Source: Psychrobacter urativorans
Lineage (GTDB): Bacteria > Pseudomonadota > Gammaproteobacteria > Pseudomonadales > Moraxellaceae
Assembly (NCBI RefSeq): GCF_904846695.1
Contig: NZ_CAJHBR010000001.1
Location: 372,001-436,000 of the forward strand
Direction: 5' to 3'
Length of the DNA stretch: 64,000 nt
Below the pieces are notes generated by a model. It was not told the DNA's origin and searched no databases. It saw only the letters and a list, made by a program, of their open reading frames with translations. A program made the translations under genes and the position numbers. Shown here piece by piece: positions 30,829-39,553 of the stretch. Position 1 is the first letter of the stretch. Each line of letters starts with the position of its first letter.

Positions 30829-31641
30829 ATGCGTAATCAAGCGTTGACTGGGTATTTATTGCATCAACGTCCTTATCAAGAAAAGCGTGCCTTGTACTAT
30901 TTATTCTCCGAACAGTTCGGGGTAATACATGGAGTGGGCAAAAAGGGCGCTCCACTATTTGAGCTGTTACAGTTATTCGCAACTGGCAAGCGTGATCTAA
31001 AAACCTTCAGCCAAATAGACCTTAGCCTTATTAGCATCAGTCAAATTGATAGCCTTACGATGAGTAGCAGTGAAACAGACAATGTTCAGCTAGACGAGAG
31101 CAGTACAGCCGTCGATCCGCTGCTATACCAGCCTAAAAGCTACCAAAAAGTTAGTGGTCAGCAGCAGTATGCCGCACTATATCTAAACGAAATCCTACTA
31201 AAGCTATTGCCTATTGAAGATCCAATGGCGGTCCTATGGCACCATTATCAAGATAGTTTATCTACGCTTAAACAACCGTTGAGCGCAGATGAGCTACGTC
31301 TATGTTTACGCCAATTTGAACAGTATTTATTTCAAGAGTTAGGCTTTGCCTTAAATTTAACTCACGATAATATGCAGGCCAGCATTGAGGCTGAAACGAT
31401 TTATCGCTTTTTACCAGATGTCGGCTTAGTACCAATTGTAGCCAGCACTGATAACATTGAACACAATAATTCTCAGGCTATGTTTAAAGGCAGTGAGATA
31501 CTAGCAATGCAGCAAGTTGGCATCGCTATGTCTAGTATTAATTCGTGGTCGCGGCTGCATCGACACCTTATCGATCATCTCCTTGATTATCAGCCGTTGC
31601 AAAGCCGTTTGTTATGGCAGCAGCAGCAGCGTTATCAATAA
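30829..31641 (+). CDS. recO: DNA repair protein RecO
   Basis: RecO anneals single strands and loads RecA in the RecFOR pathway of gap repair. The N-terminal OB fold begins with LTGYLLHQRPYQEKRALYYLFSEQFGVIHGVGKKG, a close match to gamma-proteobacterial RecO (quoted only in part elsewhere). The helical C-terminal part includes YAALYLNEILLKLLP, another family block. At 270 residues the length is normal, with a Ser/Thr-rich insertion near residues 70-105. It follows era, and in E. coli and Pseudomonas is followed by pdxJ, whose remnant lies 84 bases downstream here. Confidence 0.93.
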   Translation: MRNQALTGYLLHQRPYQEKRALYYLFSEQFGVIHGVGKKGAPLFELLQLFATGKRDLKTFSQIDLSLISISQIDSLTMSSSETDNVQLDESSTAVDPLLYQPKSYQKVSGQQQYAALYLNEILLKLLPIEDPMAVLWHHYQDSLSTLKQPLSADELRLCLRQFEQYLFQELGFALNLTHDNMQASIEAETIYRFLPDVGLVPIVASTDNIEHNNSQAMFKGSEILAMQQVGIAMSSINSWSRLHRHLIDHLLDYQPLQSRLLWQQQQRYQ

Positions 31642-31725
31642 TGGGCCGATTACAATAAGCTTAGCATTTTATCCTATTCTTCTAATAAGTATAACGCTGG
31701 TAATACCTATTAATAAGGATTTGAT

Positions 31726-32367
31726 ATGAATAAGTCTTTAGAAAACCTTGCATGAAAAACACCTTTATTAGGAGTCAATATTGACCACGTAGCAACCTCA
31801 CGTCAAGCACGTGGGGTTGACTATCCTAGTCCATTAGCCGCTATGCTAGTCTCTGAGCAAGCTGGCGCCGATGGTATTACTATTCATCTGCGTGAAGACC
31901 GTCGTCACATCCAAGATGCTGATGTTTATGAGATCGCTAAACAAGTCACTACTCGTCTGAATTTAGAAATGGCAGCTACCGATGAGATGCTAGCTATTGC
32001 CTGTGAAGTACAGCCTTTTTGGGTGTGTTTAGTTCCTAAAAAACGTGCTGAGTTGACTACTGAAGGGGGCTTAGATGTGGCCGGGCAGGTAAAGGGGTTA
32101 GCTGATTACATCACTAAGTTACAGGCGGCAGGTATTAAATTATCTTTGTTTATTGATCCTAGTGAGACTCAAATTGATGCTGCGGTAGCTTGTAAAGCCG
32201 ATGCTATCGAATGACATACTGGTGCTTATGCAGAAAAGGGGCTTGCTGCTGATAGTGATGGGCAAAACGCTGATGATTTTAAGAAGGCTGCCCAATCTTT
32301 TCTAATCACAGTTAGTACGGTGACTGCTATTGGGCTTATATTTGATGATACCGGCTTGGTTAAATGA
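31726..32367 (+). pseudogene. pdxJ: Broken pyridoxine 5'-phosphate synthase (pdxJ)
   Basis: PdxJ condenses DXP with 3-amino-1-hydroxyacetone phosphate to form pyridoxine 5'-phosphate. The frame reads clearly as PdxJ ([23 protein letters not shown], then [28 protein letters not shown]; each quoted as separate blocks). It is stopped by TGA at 31753-31755, codon 10, and again at 32212-32214, where a residue before HTG should stand. After HTGAYAEKG the sequence loses family conservation and ends at 32367; the NAGHGL and ELNIGH blocks are missing. The longest intact piece is 31843-32214. An AAGGA site still precedes the ATG. Several independent lesions argue for a true pseudogene rather than one sequencing error. 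Confidence 0.9.
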
Positions 32368-32976
32368 TATTTGATATTTAACGCTATTATTTACTGAGGT
32401 AGGACAGTATTTTATGTGTCCAAAATGTCCGCGTGGTTTGCCGCTATTACCCCAAAACTTAGTGTAATGGCGTCTTGAGCCCACTCGCAAATGTATAGTG
32501 GCGTACTTAGGGCTCAAGTGTTGTTGTTCGACTAGCTGATCAGTGCCTTGATCAAAATGATTATTGCGGTTGTTATCTATAAACAATAACAAAACCTCAT
32601 TACTGTTGCGGTTACAGCGGCTATTATTGTTAGAAAGACACAGTATCAGGTTCTTTCGTCGAATGAGACTTTCAGCCTTAGCCACTTTTAAAGTGTTAGA
32701 TAAAGCATACCTAATACGTTTGGCCTCCATCGTTGCCAATTGTCTTAACATAAATGGCGTCGCTATAGTTACAATTATAGCGATGATGGCTAAGGTTACT
32801 ATTAATTCTACTAAGGTAAAGCCTTTATATCGATTTAAGCTATCCCTTTTACTATATTTTTCATAATAAGCAAGCTGCTGTTTAACGCAACTGGAGTGAG
32901 TAGTTGCCAATGGCGTATGGCAACCTGAAGTAGATAGGTATAGATGGTAAATAGAAACCTTACGTGACATAACCAT
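32302..32976 (-). CDS. GspH/FimT family type IV minor pilin
   Basis: This 224-residue protein contains the type IV prepilin signature KGFTLVELIVTLAII followed by a hydrophobic helix at about residues 52-75, with the +5 glutamate. The C-terminal half fits the GspH/FimT fold loosely. The leader before the cleavage glycine would be about 50 residues from the ATG at 32976, far longer than the usual 5-20; an in-frame TTG closer to the motif may be the true start. The last 22 codons overlap the pdxJ remnant tail to tail. It is not beside other pilus genes here, so it may be an orphan or a relocated copy. Confidence 0.75.
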   Translation of the reverse strand: MVMSRKVSIYHLYLSTSGCHTPLATTHSSCVKQQLAYYEKYSKRDSLNRYKGFTLVELIVTLAIIAIIVTIATPFMLRQLATMEAKRIRYALSNTLKVAKAESLIRRKNLILCLSNNNSRCNRNSNEVLLLFIDNNRNNHFDQGTDQLVEQQHLSPKYATIHLRVGSRRHYTKFWGNSGKPRGHFGHIKYCPTSVNNSVKYQISFNQAGIIKYKPNSSHRTNCD

Positions 32977-33626
32977 TACTAGGGGTCACCTATAAAAGAC
33001 TTGGTTTAACTCATTTATACCATTCAATTAAGTCATGGTATTAAAGATTAATCTTAACTTGATCGATCCTACATTAATAACCACAATAATTATAATGTTG
33101 TTCTCAGGTACAAATTCATCAATATTGATAAATGACAACCAATAAATAATAATAAAAACTAAGATACAAATATTTTGCAAGATAGAATATATTCCATTAA
33201 AAGAATATTGTTAGCTAGCTAAATATACACATAATATAACGCTAATGTCAAAAATTGTTTCAATTAGTGAATGGCTGGTTTTTGTAATAGAGAAAATTTG
33301 TTTATTGGATTAGAATGCACTTAGAAATAATCGATATTGTAACTACATATGTCATTTTTTAAGAATTGGCATAATGACAGTAGTTTAGGTGTTTGTTTTC
33401 AGTAACTTGAAACGATTATTGTGTTCTGCTTACAACACTATAGTGTAATAATGTGTAGCCCAGTAGCGAAAAAAGTTGTAAATTGAATTGATTGTCGCTA
33501 AGCTACTCCGTAATTAGTTTCGTTATATATCGTATAGTAATGTGTTTGGAAAGATGTCTATTCTTAGATCATCTAGGAAGCGATCTTGTTTAATGCCTTA
33601 CTTAAATTATCCTTTGGAGGAAGTCC
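32977..33626. other. Long AT-rich gap upstream of the OmpA-family gene
   Basis: These 650 bases hold no gene that I can support. They are strongly AT-rich. A perfect 12-base palindrome ACACTATAGTGT lies at 33435-33446. The gap probably carries the promoter and a long leader of the outer-membrane protein gene; a start site cannot be placed. Confidence 0.4.
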
Positions 33627-34811
33627 ATGAAATTGAATAAAATTGCTCTAGCTCTGTTTGCTGTAACAGCTGCTCCACTAGCGGCTAACGCTGGTGTTAC
33701 TATTAGTCCATTATTATTAGGTTATCATTACAGCGAAGGCGCTGACGATGAGCAAATCGAAACAATGGGTGATGGCGTCGGTAATGGTTATTACCAAGAC
33801 AATGGCTTATATACTGGTGCGGCCCTAGGTATCGAGATTACTCCATCTACTCAGTTCCAAGTAGAATATGGCGTATCTAACACTGACGGTATACGTCAAG
33901 ACGGTAATGATAATTTTGACGCAGAACAACAAATGCTTTCTGGTAACTTCTTAATCGGTACTGAGCAGTTTACTGGTTATACTGATAGTGCATTTAAACC
34001 ATATGTTCTAGTTGGTGCTGGTCAATCTAAAATAAAAGTAGAAAATGCTGCTGGTAATGAAATCACTAGCTCTAAAGATACTATTGGTAACTTAGGTCTA
34101 GGTGCTATGTATCGCATCAATGACGCTCTAAGCTTACGTGGTGAAGCACGTGCGATACATAACTTCGATAATAACTGGTGGGAAGGCATGGCCTTAGCTG
34201 GTCTAGAAGTGGTACTTGGTGGTCACTTAGCTCCTACAGTAGCAGTTCCACCACAGTTAGAGCCTACTTATGTAGCTCCACCTGTAGTAGTGGTTACTCC
34301 AGTTGACGACATCGATTCTGATGGCGATGGCGTATATGATAGCGTTGATCAGTGCCCAGGCACGCCAATGAATGTAGTCGTTGATGCACGTGGTTGCCCA
34401 CAAGTAGTAGACATCGAAGATACATTAAAAATGGAACTTCGTGTATTCTTTGATAACGATAAATCAGCTATCAAAAACCAATACAAATCAGAAATCGCTA
34501 AAGTAGCTGAGAAGATGCGTGAGTATCCAAACTCTGGCGCACGCGTTGAAGGTCATGCTTCTAAAACTGGTCCATCAGCACGTTATAACCAACGTCTGTC
34601 TGAAGCCCGTGCTGTAGCAGTTAAATCAATGTTGACTAACGAGTTCGGTATCGCACCAAACCGTGTATCAACAGTTGGTTACGGTTATGATCAACCGATC
34701 GCTTCAAACGATACTGAAGAAGGTCGTGCTATGAACCGTCGTGTTTATGCCATCATCACTGGTGACAAAACTATGACTGTAGAACAAACTAAAGACATGG
34801 TAATCAACTAA
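33627..34811 (+). CDS. OmpA family outer-membrane protein
   Basis: This 394-residue protein has a signal peptide cleaved after residue 22 (AANA/GVT) and an N-terminal beta-barrel of alternating strands to about residue 195. A proline/valine linker leads to a calcium-binding-type repeat (DIDSDGDGVYDSVDQCPGTP). The C-terminal OmpA domain binds peptidoglycan and runs from about residue 265, with FDNDKSAIKNQY and NQRLSEARAVAVKSML. It would tie the outer membrane to the cell wall. A GGAGGA site precedes the ATG and a strong terminator follows, consistent with high expression. Confidence 0.93.
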   Translation: MKLNKIALALFAVTAAPLAANAGVTISPLLLGYHYSEGADDEQIETMGDGVGNGYYQDNGLYTGAALGIEITPSTQFQVEYGVSNTDGIRQDGNDNFDAEQQMLSGNFLIGTEQFTGYTDSAFKPYVLVGAGQSKIKVENAAGNEITSSKDTIGNLGLGAMYRINDALSLRGEARAIHNFDNNWWEGMALAGLEVVLGGHLAPTVAVPPQLEPTYVAPPVVVVTPVDDIDSDGDGVYDSVDQCPGTPMNVVVDARGCPQVVDIEDTLKMELRVFFDNDKSAIKNQYKSEIAKVAEKMREYPNSGARVEGHASKTGPSARYNQRLSEARAVAVKSMLTNEFGIAPNRVSTVGYGYDQPIASNDTEEGRAMNRRVYAIITGDKTMTVEQTKDMVIN

Positions 34812-34860
34812 GCTTAAGCTTATTGAGTAACAACCAGTTTATAGTTAAGTTAAATGACAT

Positions 34861-34891
34861 AAAAAAAGCCGCCTTATAGGTGGCTTTTTTT
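34861..34891 (+). terminator. Terminator of the OmpA-family gene
   Basis: Seven A residues precede the stem GCCGCC/GGTGGC and seven T residues follow it. It lies 50 bases after the stop codon. Confidence 0.9.
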
Positions 34892-34961
34892 ATGGCTAAT
34901 TTTATATCTATAATAAAACACACAGATAAACAAGTAATTGCATAAATTTACAATGCAATAA

Positions 34962-34970
34962 TGTTATACT
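34962..34970 (+). promoter_or_regulatory. Putative typA promoter, extended -10
   Basis: TGTTATACT is an extended -10 element. Transcription would begin near 34977 and give a leader of about 218 bases before typA. Confidence 0.45.
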
Positions 34971-34980
34971 AGCCGCCCAA

Positions 34981-35004
34981 ACACTTTGTAAATTGACAAG
35001 GTGT
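34981..35004 (+). promoter_or_regulatory. Hairpin at the predicted 5' end of typA mRNA
   Basis: ACACTTTGT and ACAAGGTGT can form a 9-bp stem (two G-U pairs) with a 6-base loop. It would lie within the first 30 bases of the predicted transcript. The remaining part of the 383-base gap up to 35194 shows nothing else that I can support. Confidence 0.35.
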
Positions 35005-35194
35005 CTACTAGCATAGCTGGTGGTAAAATAGATTTATTGGTATAGATACTGCTTAGTACTGCTCAAAATATGCTTTTACTCTCATTGCGTAGGTATATAA
35101 AGGCACCATAAAGTATCTAGTTAATTTATCCTATCATTTTATTCAACAGTGTTTACTGCTACTACATTTTTTTAAGACAAAACGAGCATTTTAT

Positions 35195-37042
35195 ATGGCG
35201 AACGATATCAAACACTTGCGTAATATTGCAATCATTGCCCACGTTGATCACGGTAAAACTACTTTGGTCGATAAACTATTACATCAGTCAGGTACTTTTG
35301 GTGACCGTGCAAACATTGCCGAACGTGCAATGGATTCTGGTGATATTGAGCAAGAACGTGGTATTACCATTTTGGCTAAGAATACCGCCATCAGATGGAC
35401 AGATAAGTCTGATGACACTGAGTATCGTATCAACATCGTAGATACCCCAGGTCACGCCGACTTCGGTGGTGAAGTCGAGCGCGTTATGTCGATGGTTGAT
35501 TGCGTACTGTTAGTAGTTGATGCAGTTGATGGCCCGATGCCACAAACACGTTTCGTAACTCAAAAAGCGTTTGAGCAAGGCCTGAAGCCTATCGTCGTTA
35601 TCAATAAAATTGATCGTCCTGGTGCACGTCCTGATTGGGTAATGGATCAAATTTTTGATTTGTTTGATAATCTTGGTGCTTCTGATGAGCAGTTAGACTT
35701 TCCAGTGGTTTATGCTTCAGCACTAAACGGTATTGCCGGTTTAGAAGCAGATAATCTTGCTGATGATATGACGCCATTGTTCAAAACTATCGTTGATGTG
35801 GTTCAACCGCCACAAGTTGATGCAGATGCTCCATTCCGCATGCAAATCTCTAGTCTTGATTATAATAGCTTTGTAGGTGTTATCGGTATCGGCCGTATTC
35901 AGCGTGGTCGTATTTCTACTAACACCCAAGTCACTGTGATTGATAAAGAAGGTGAAACCCGTAACGGTCGTATCCTAAAAATTATGGGTTATCATGGTCT
36001 TGATCGTATTGATGTAGATGATGCACAAGCCGGTGATATTATTTGTATTACTGGTATTGATGCTCTAAACATCTCTGATACTATCTGTGATCCTAATCAT
36101 GTTGAAGCTTTGCCACCATTGACTGTTGATGAACCAACAGTATCTATGACCTTCCAAGTGAACAATTCACCGTTTGCTGGTCGTGAAGGCAAGTATGTGA
36201 CTTCACGCAACATTCGTGAACGTCTGCAGCGTGAATTGATTCATAACGTAGCTTTGCGTGTAGAAGACACCGATTCTCCTGATAAATTCAAAGTGTCAGG
36301 TCGTGGTGAGTTGCATCTGTCAGTATTAATCGAAAATATGCGTCGTGAAGGTTTTGAGCTTGCTGTATCACGCCCAGAAGTTATCGTTAAAGAAGTAGAT
36401 GGTAAACTACAAGAGCCGTATGAAAATGTAGTCTTTGATATTGAAGATCAACATCAAGGCAGCATCATGGAGCAGGTTGGTCTACGTAAAGGCGAGATGA
36501 CTGATATGCAGCTTGACGACAAAGGTCGTATGCGTATTGCAGCCACTATGCCAGCTCGCGGTCTTATTGGCTTCCGTTCTGAGTTCCTAACGCTTACTTC
36601 TGGAACCGGTATCTTAACCTCAAGTTTCTCACATTATGGCCCACAAAAAATTGGTGAAGTAGGCGCACGCTCTAACGGTGTACTAGTTTCTATGGCCAAA
36701 GGGGTTTGTTTAGGCTTCGCTCTATTCAACCTGCAAAAACGCGGTAAAATGTTTGCTGAGCCACAGCTTGAAGTTTACGAAGGTATGATCGTTGGCTTGA
36801 ACTCACGTAATGATGATATGGCTGTCAATCCAACAACAGCTAAGCAGCTTACTAACGTTCGTGCTAGTGGTACTGATGAAGCATTGACACTAACGCCAGC
36901 CATCAAGTTTACGCTTGAGCAAGCACTTGAGTTTATCCAAGATGATGAACTAGTTGAAGTAACACCGAAAGCCATTCGCCTACGTAAGCGTTACCTTACT
37001 GAGAGTGAGCGTAAGCGTTATGGCCGTAAGAAAGGTGCTTAA
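35195..37042 (+). CDS. typA: Translational GTPase TypA/BipA
   Basis: BipA is a ribosome-binding GTPase needed for 50S assembly and growth at low temperature. The G domain shows [10 protein letters not shown] (G1), RGITI (G2), [14 protein letters not shown] (G3) and [13 protein letters not shown] (G4). The C-terminal part contains [21 protein letters not shown] and [17 protein letters not shown], which distinguish it from LepA and EF-G. At 615 residues it is complete. It ends with a strong terminator at 37114. A cold-adapted lifestyle would suit a prominent BipA, but that is inference. Confidence 0.98.
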   Translation: MANDIKHLRNIAIIAHVDHGKTTLVDKLLHQSGTFGDRANIAERAMDSGDIEQERGITILAKNTAIRWTDKSDDTEYRINIVDTPGHADFGGEVERVMSMVDCVLLVVDAVDGPMPQTRFVTQKAFEQGLKPIVVINKIDRPGARPDWVMDQIFDLFDNLGASDEQLDFPVVYASALNGIAGLEADNLADDMTPLFKTIVDVVQPPQVDADAPFRMQISSLDYNSFVGVIGIGRIQRGRISTNTQVTVIDKEGETRNGRILKIMGYHGLDRIDVDDAQAGDIICITGIDALNISDTICDPNHVEALPPLTVDEPTVSMTFQVNNSPFAGREGKYVTSRNIRERLQRELIHNVALRVEDTDSPDKFKVSGRGELHLSVLIENMRREGFELAVSRPEVIVKEVDGKLQEPYENVVFDIEDQHQGSIMEQVGLRKGEMTDMQLDDKGRMRIAATMPARGLIGFRSEFLTLTSGTGILTSSFSHYGPQKIGEVGARSNGVLVSMAKGVCLGFALFNLQKRGKMFAEPQLEVYEGMIVGLNSRNDDMAVNPTTAKQLTNVRASGTDEALTLTPAIKFTLEQALEFIQDDELVEVTPKAIRLRKRYLTESERKRYGRKKGA

Positions 37043-37113
37043 TACTTACCCTTACCAATAATTTTTGTCAGTAACACCATTAGTAATAGTTACTAGTAAA
37101 AATTAGGTAAAAT

Positions 37114-37144
37114 AAAAAGGCTAACTTTAAGTTAGCCTTTTTTT
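37114..37144 (+). terminator. typA terminator
   Basis: The stem AAGGCTAAC/GTTAGCCTT is flanked by A and T runs, 70 bases after the typA stop. Confidence 0.9.
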
Positions 37145-37316
37145 GTGGGCGTAAGTAAGGCCAAGATACTCTATGAGTAGAGTAAAAATCACGGTTTTAA
37201 TAATTGATACAAGTTACTATCCTTACATCAGTCAAAAAATACCTGCTATCGGGTTTATACTGTAGTATAACTTAAATAGCAATATACTCGCAGTTTTGTA
37301 ATTGGGAGGAATGTTT

Positions 37317-37760
37317 ATGAGTATGGTATCGGAATTTAAAGAGTTTGCCATAAAAGGCAATGTGATGGACTTAGCCGTTGGGGTTATCATTGGTGGTGCT
37401 TTTGCTACTATTACTACCTCTTTGGTAGAAGATATCATCATGCCTATCGTAGCGATGATTGTTGGTGGCGAACTTAACTTTACTAACATGTTCTTTGTGT
37501 TAGGTGATATTCCTGAAGGGGTAGCCAGAAACTACGCCAGCTTAAAAGCGGCAGGTATTCCAGTGTTAGCTTATGGTAGCTTTATTACGGTGCTAATCAA
37601 CTTCCTTATCTTAGCTTTTATTATCTTTATGATGGTAAAGTTTGTTAATAGATTGCGTCGTCAAGAAGAAGTTGCTCCTACAGTAGAAGCACCAGCAGAA
37701 GATATCCTCTTACTGCGTGAAATCAGTGCAAAACTTGGTAACAACAATTTAACTAAATGA
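37317..37760 (+). CDS. mscL: Large-conductance mechanosensitive channel MscL
   Basis: MscL opens under membrane tension to release solutes during osmotic downshock. The N-terminal [29 protein letters not shown] matches the family start and first helix (given here by its ends). The second membrane helix lies around residues 78-104, and the charged C-terminal helix ends in [11 protein letters not shown] chose the ATG at 37317, because GGGAGGA at 37304-37310 is correctly spaced for it; the in-frame starts at 37302 and 37311 are too close to or upstream of this site. The 147-residue length is normal. Confidence 0.96.
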   Translation: MSMVSEFKEFAIKGNVMDLAVGVIIGGAFATITTSLVEDIIMPIVAMIVGGELNFTNMFFVLGDIPEGVARNYASLKAAGIPVLAYGSFITVLINFLILAFIIFMMVKFVNRLRRQEEVAPTVEAPAEDILLLREISAKLGNNNLTK

Positions 37761-37805
37761 GATTAGGCTTAATAGGATAAATTGAGCAAAGTTTCTTGTT
37801 AAAAC

Positions 37806-37840
37806 AAAAAAGGGCTAACTTATGAAGTTAGCCCTTTTTT
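37806..37840. terminator. Bidirectional terminator after mscL
   Basis: A 10-bp perfect stem (GGGCTAACTT/AAGTTAGCCC) is flanked by six A and six T residues. It lies between mscL and a convergent gene. Confidence 0.93.
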
Positions 37841-37891
37841 GCTGGTATCTATTAGGTAAAACGTCTTAAGAGAAAGCTAAAAAATGAGTTA

Positions 37892-38335
37892 TTACTGTGG
37901 ATTGACCATGACGTAGTCGTTAGTATTGATAATGATCTCTGATGGTTGGCTCACGACTATGCGAACCACGTTGTTGCTAATAGCCGAAGATTTATAATAG
38001 TTGTCTTCAGCAACTGTACAGCCTAAACAGCGTGCCATAGCATCCCAAGGCTCTACAAATAGCTTCTGCTGAGCTTGCTCAGCATTACCGCTGATTAGCG
38101 AAAAGGGTAGGCTGACCAGATAAGTAGCAGTACCGGCGATAGCGGTTGCAAGTTGCAGTGGCTTGCCAACCATAGTATCCACGGCCATAGTGCCGTATGA
38201 GGGACCAAAATCTGTCTCATCAATTTCTATAGCTGCGCTAGCAGGCTGCATAACAGCAATAATACAGCTAGTGCTAATAATAGCAGTAATGAGTTTATGC
38301 TTAACAGAGTGCTGAAAATTAGCGTTAACAGTCAT
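37892..38335 (-). CDS. Exported protein of unknown function
   Basis: I do not recognise this 147-residue protein. Residues 13-34 form a signal peptide with a likely cleavage at PASA/AIEI. A glycine-rich hydrophobic stretch follows at about residues 55-82 (MVGKPLQLATAIAGTATYLVSLPFSLI, quoted here in part), which may be a membrane-associated hairpin. Two cysteines (RCLGC) lie near residue 103. It is transcribed toward mscL, and a shared terminator lies between them. Confidence 0.65.
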   Translation of the reverse strand: MTVNANFQHSVKHKLITAIISTSCIIAVMQPASAAIEIDETDFGPSYGTMAVDTMVGKPLQLATAIAGTATYLVSLPFSLISGNAEQAQQKLFVEPWDAMARCLGCTVAEDNYYKSSAISNNVVRIVVSQPSEIIINTNDYVMVNPQ

Positions 38336-38513
38336 AATGGTTTCCTAAAGTGAATAGTAGCCAGTTATTATAAATAGCACTATAAAAAACTGAAATTTTG
38401 TCAGTAGTTACTATTAAAACAAGACTAGAATGGATAAGCAATACAAATATAGCTATGAATACCACAGTGATGATTATCTATTCAGCTTGTCTAAGCCATT
38501 GACGGTTAATCAG

Positions 38514-39491
38514 CTATTGCAGCGGTTGGCAATTGGGACAATAAACACTAGCACGACCATTAATTTTGATATTATCGAGTTCCGTAGCGCAATGTGGACA
38601 GCTTTCTCCATGCTTACCATAAACATTAAGCGTTTGTTGAAAGTAGCCCGTTTGCCCGCTGGCGACTGTGAAGTCGCGTAAAGTTGAGCCGCCAAGGGCT
38701 ATAGCTTTTTGCAGAATAGCTTTGATATGAGCTACTAATACTTCTATTTGTTGATAAGTGAGGTGATGGGCAGGCGTTGCTGGATTTATAGCGGACAAAT
38801 ATAAGCTTTCAGTGGCGTAAATATTCCCCACGCCAACTACTATCTGCTGTTCCATAATCACAGATTTTATTGCCCGAGCTATAGGACGTTTGGCAGATTT
38901 TTTGTTAGGCGATTGAATAGCTGAGTGAGGCGTTAGTGGTCCCTGGGCTATTGAGCTGCCAACAGATTCTAGCAATGTGCTATCAGGCACTTTAGCAGGC
39001 GTATCAGTAACCTCGGTACGTTGAATAAGATGATATAGATAATCGGCACTAAATTCTGTTGCTAGCGGTTCAGGGCCTAAATGCTCTAAGAGCTTAGCAG
39101 CATATTCTTTGTGCCACAGTACCGCACCAAAACGTCTTGGATCATGATAGTGTAATTGAGTTTGCTTATCGGCTTCGTCAAACAGCATAATCAAATGGTC
39201 ATGCTTACGTTTCTCTGCTCCTACTGGATGCTGCTGTAAGCTGCCAGACATACCTAAATGGATGATTAAGGTACGTTCAACTGGACTGATAGCTTCAGTA
39301 GATTTAAAAGTTACCAATAAATACTTAGCACGACGCTCGACTCGATCTAAGGAATAGCCAACTAAATCAATCAAATCATTAGGCATTGGCCAGCGCAGTT
39401 TAGGCTGAAAGACTTCGACTTTGCTGACTCGCTGCCCTAATAAGGGGCTCAGGCTAGTTTTAGTGGTTTCGACTTCGGGCAGTTCAGGCAT
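38514..39491 (-). CDS. mutM: Formamidopyrimidine-DNA glycosylase MutM
   Basis: MutM (Fpg) removes 8-oxoguanine and formamidopyrimidines from DNA and nicks the abasic site. PELPEVET at the N-terminus supplies the catalytic Pro and Glu once Met is removed. GVGNIYATESLY is the helix-two-turn-helix region. The zinc finger CPHC-x16-CPNC closes the protein. At 325 residues it is about 50 longer than usual, because of a polar insertion near residues 170-215 (SVGSSIAQGPLTPHS region) before the conserved block. It precedes relA in the opposite reading sense to no neighbour: relA upstream and the exported protein downstream are all on the minus strand. Confidence 0.96.
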   Translation of the reverse strand: MPELPEVETTKTSLSPLLGQRVSKVEVFQPKLRWPMPNDLIDLVGYSLDRVERRAKYLLVTFKSTEAISPVERTLIIHLGMSGSLQQHPVGAEKRKHDHLIMLFDEADKQTQLHYHDPRRFGAVLWHKEYAAKLLEHLGPEPLATEFSADYLYHLIQRTEVTDTPAKVPDSTLLESVGSSIAQGPLTPHSAIQSPNKKSAKRPIARAIKSVIMEQQIVVGVGNIYATESLYLSAINPATPAHHLTYQQIEVLVAHIKAILQKAIALGGSTLRDFTVASGQTGYFQQTLNVYGKHGESCPHCATELDNIKINGRASVYCPNCQPLQ

Positions 39492-39553
39492 AGTGGTTTT
39501 ATCTAAACTCTATTATCGTAAGATTAATGATGGTACTCGATATCAAGGTGCTT

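Noticed and set aside
31753-32214. In-frame TGA codons in pdxJ as possible recoding (selenocysteine or tryptophan)
   Set aside because: PdxJ has no conserved Cys/Sec at these positions, there is no nearby SECIS-like hairpin, other genes use TGA as stop, and the 3' third of the gene is also lost.
38430-38681. Plus-strand open frame of 83 codons
   Set aside because: It overlaps the conserved C-terminal zinc finger of mutM on the other strand and has no ribosome-binding site.
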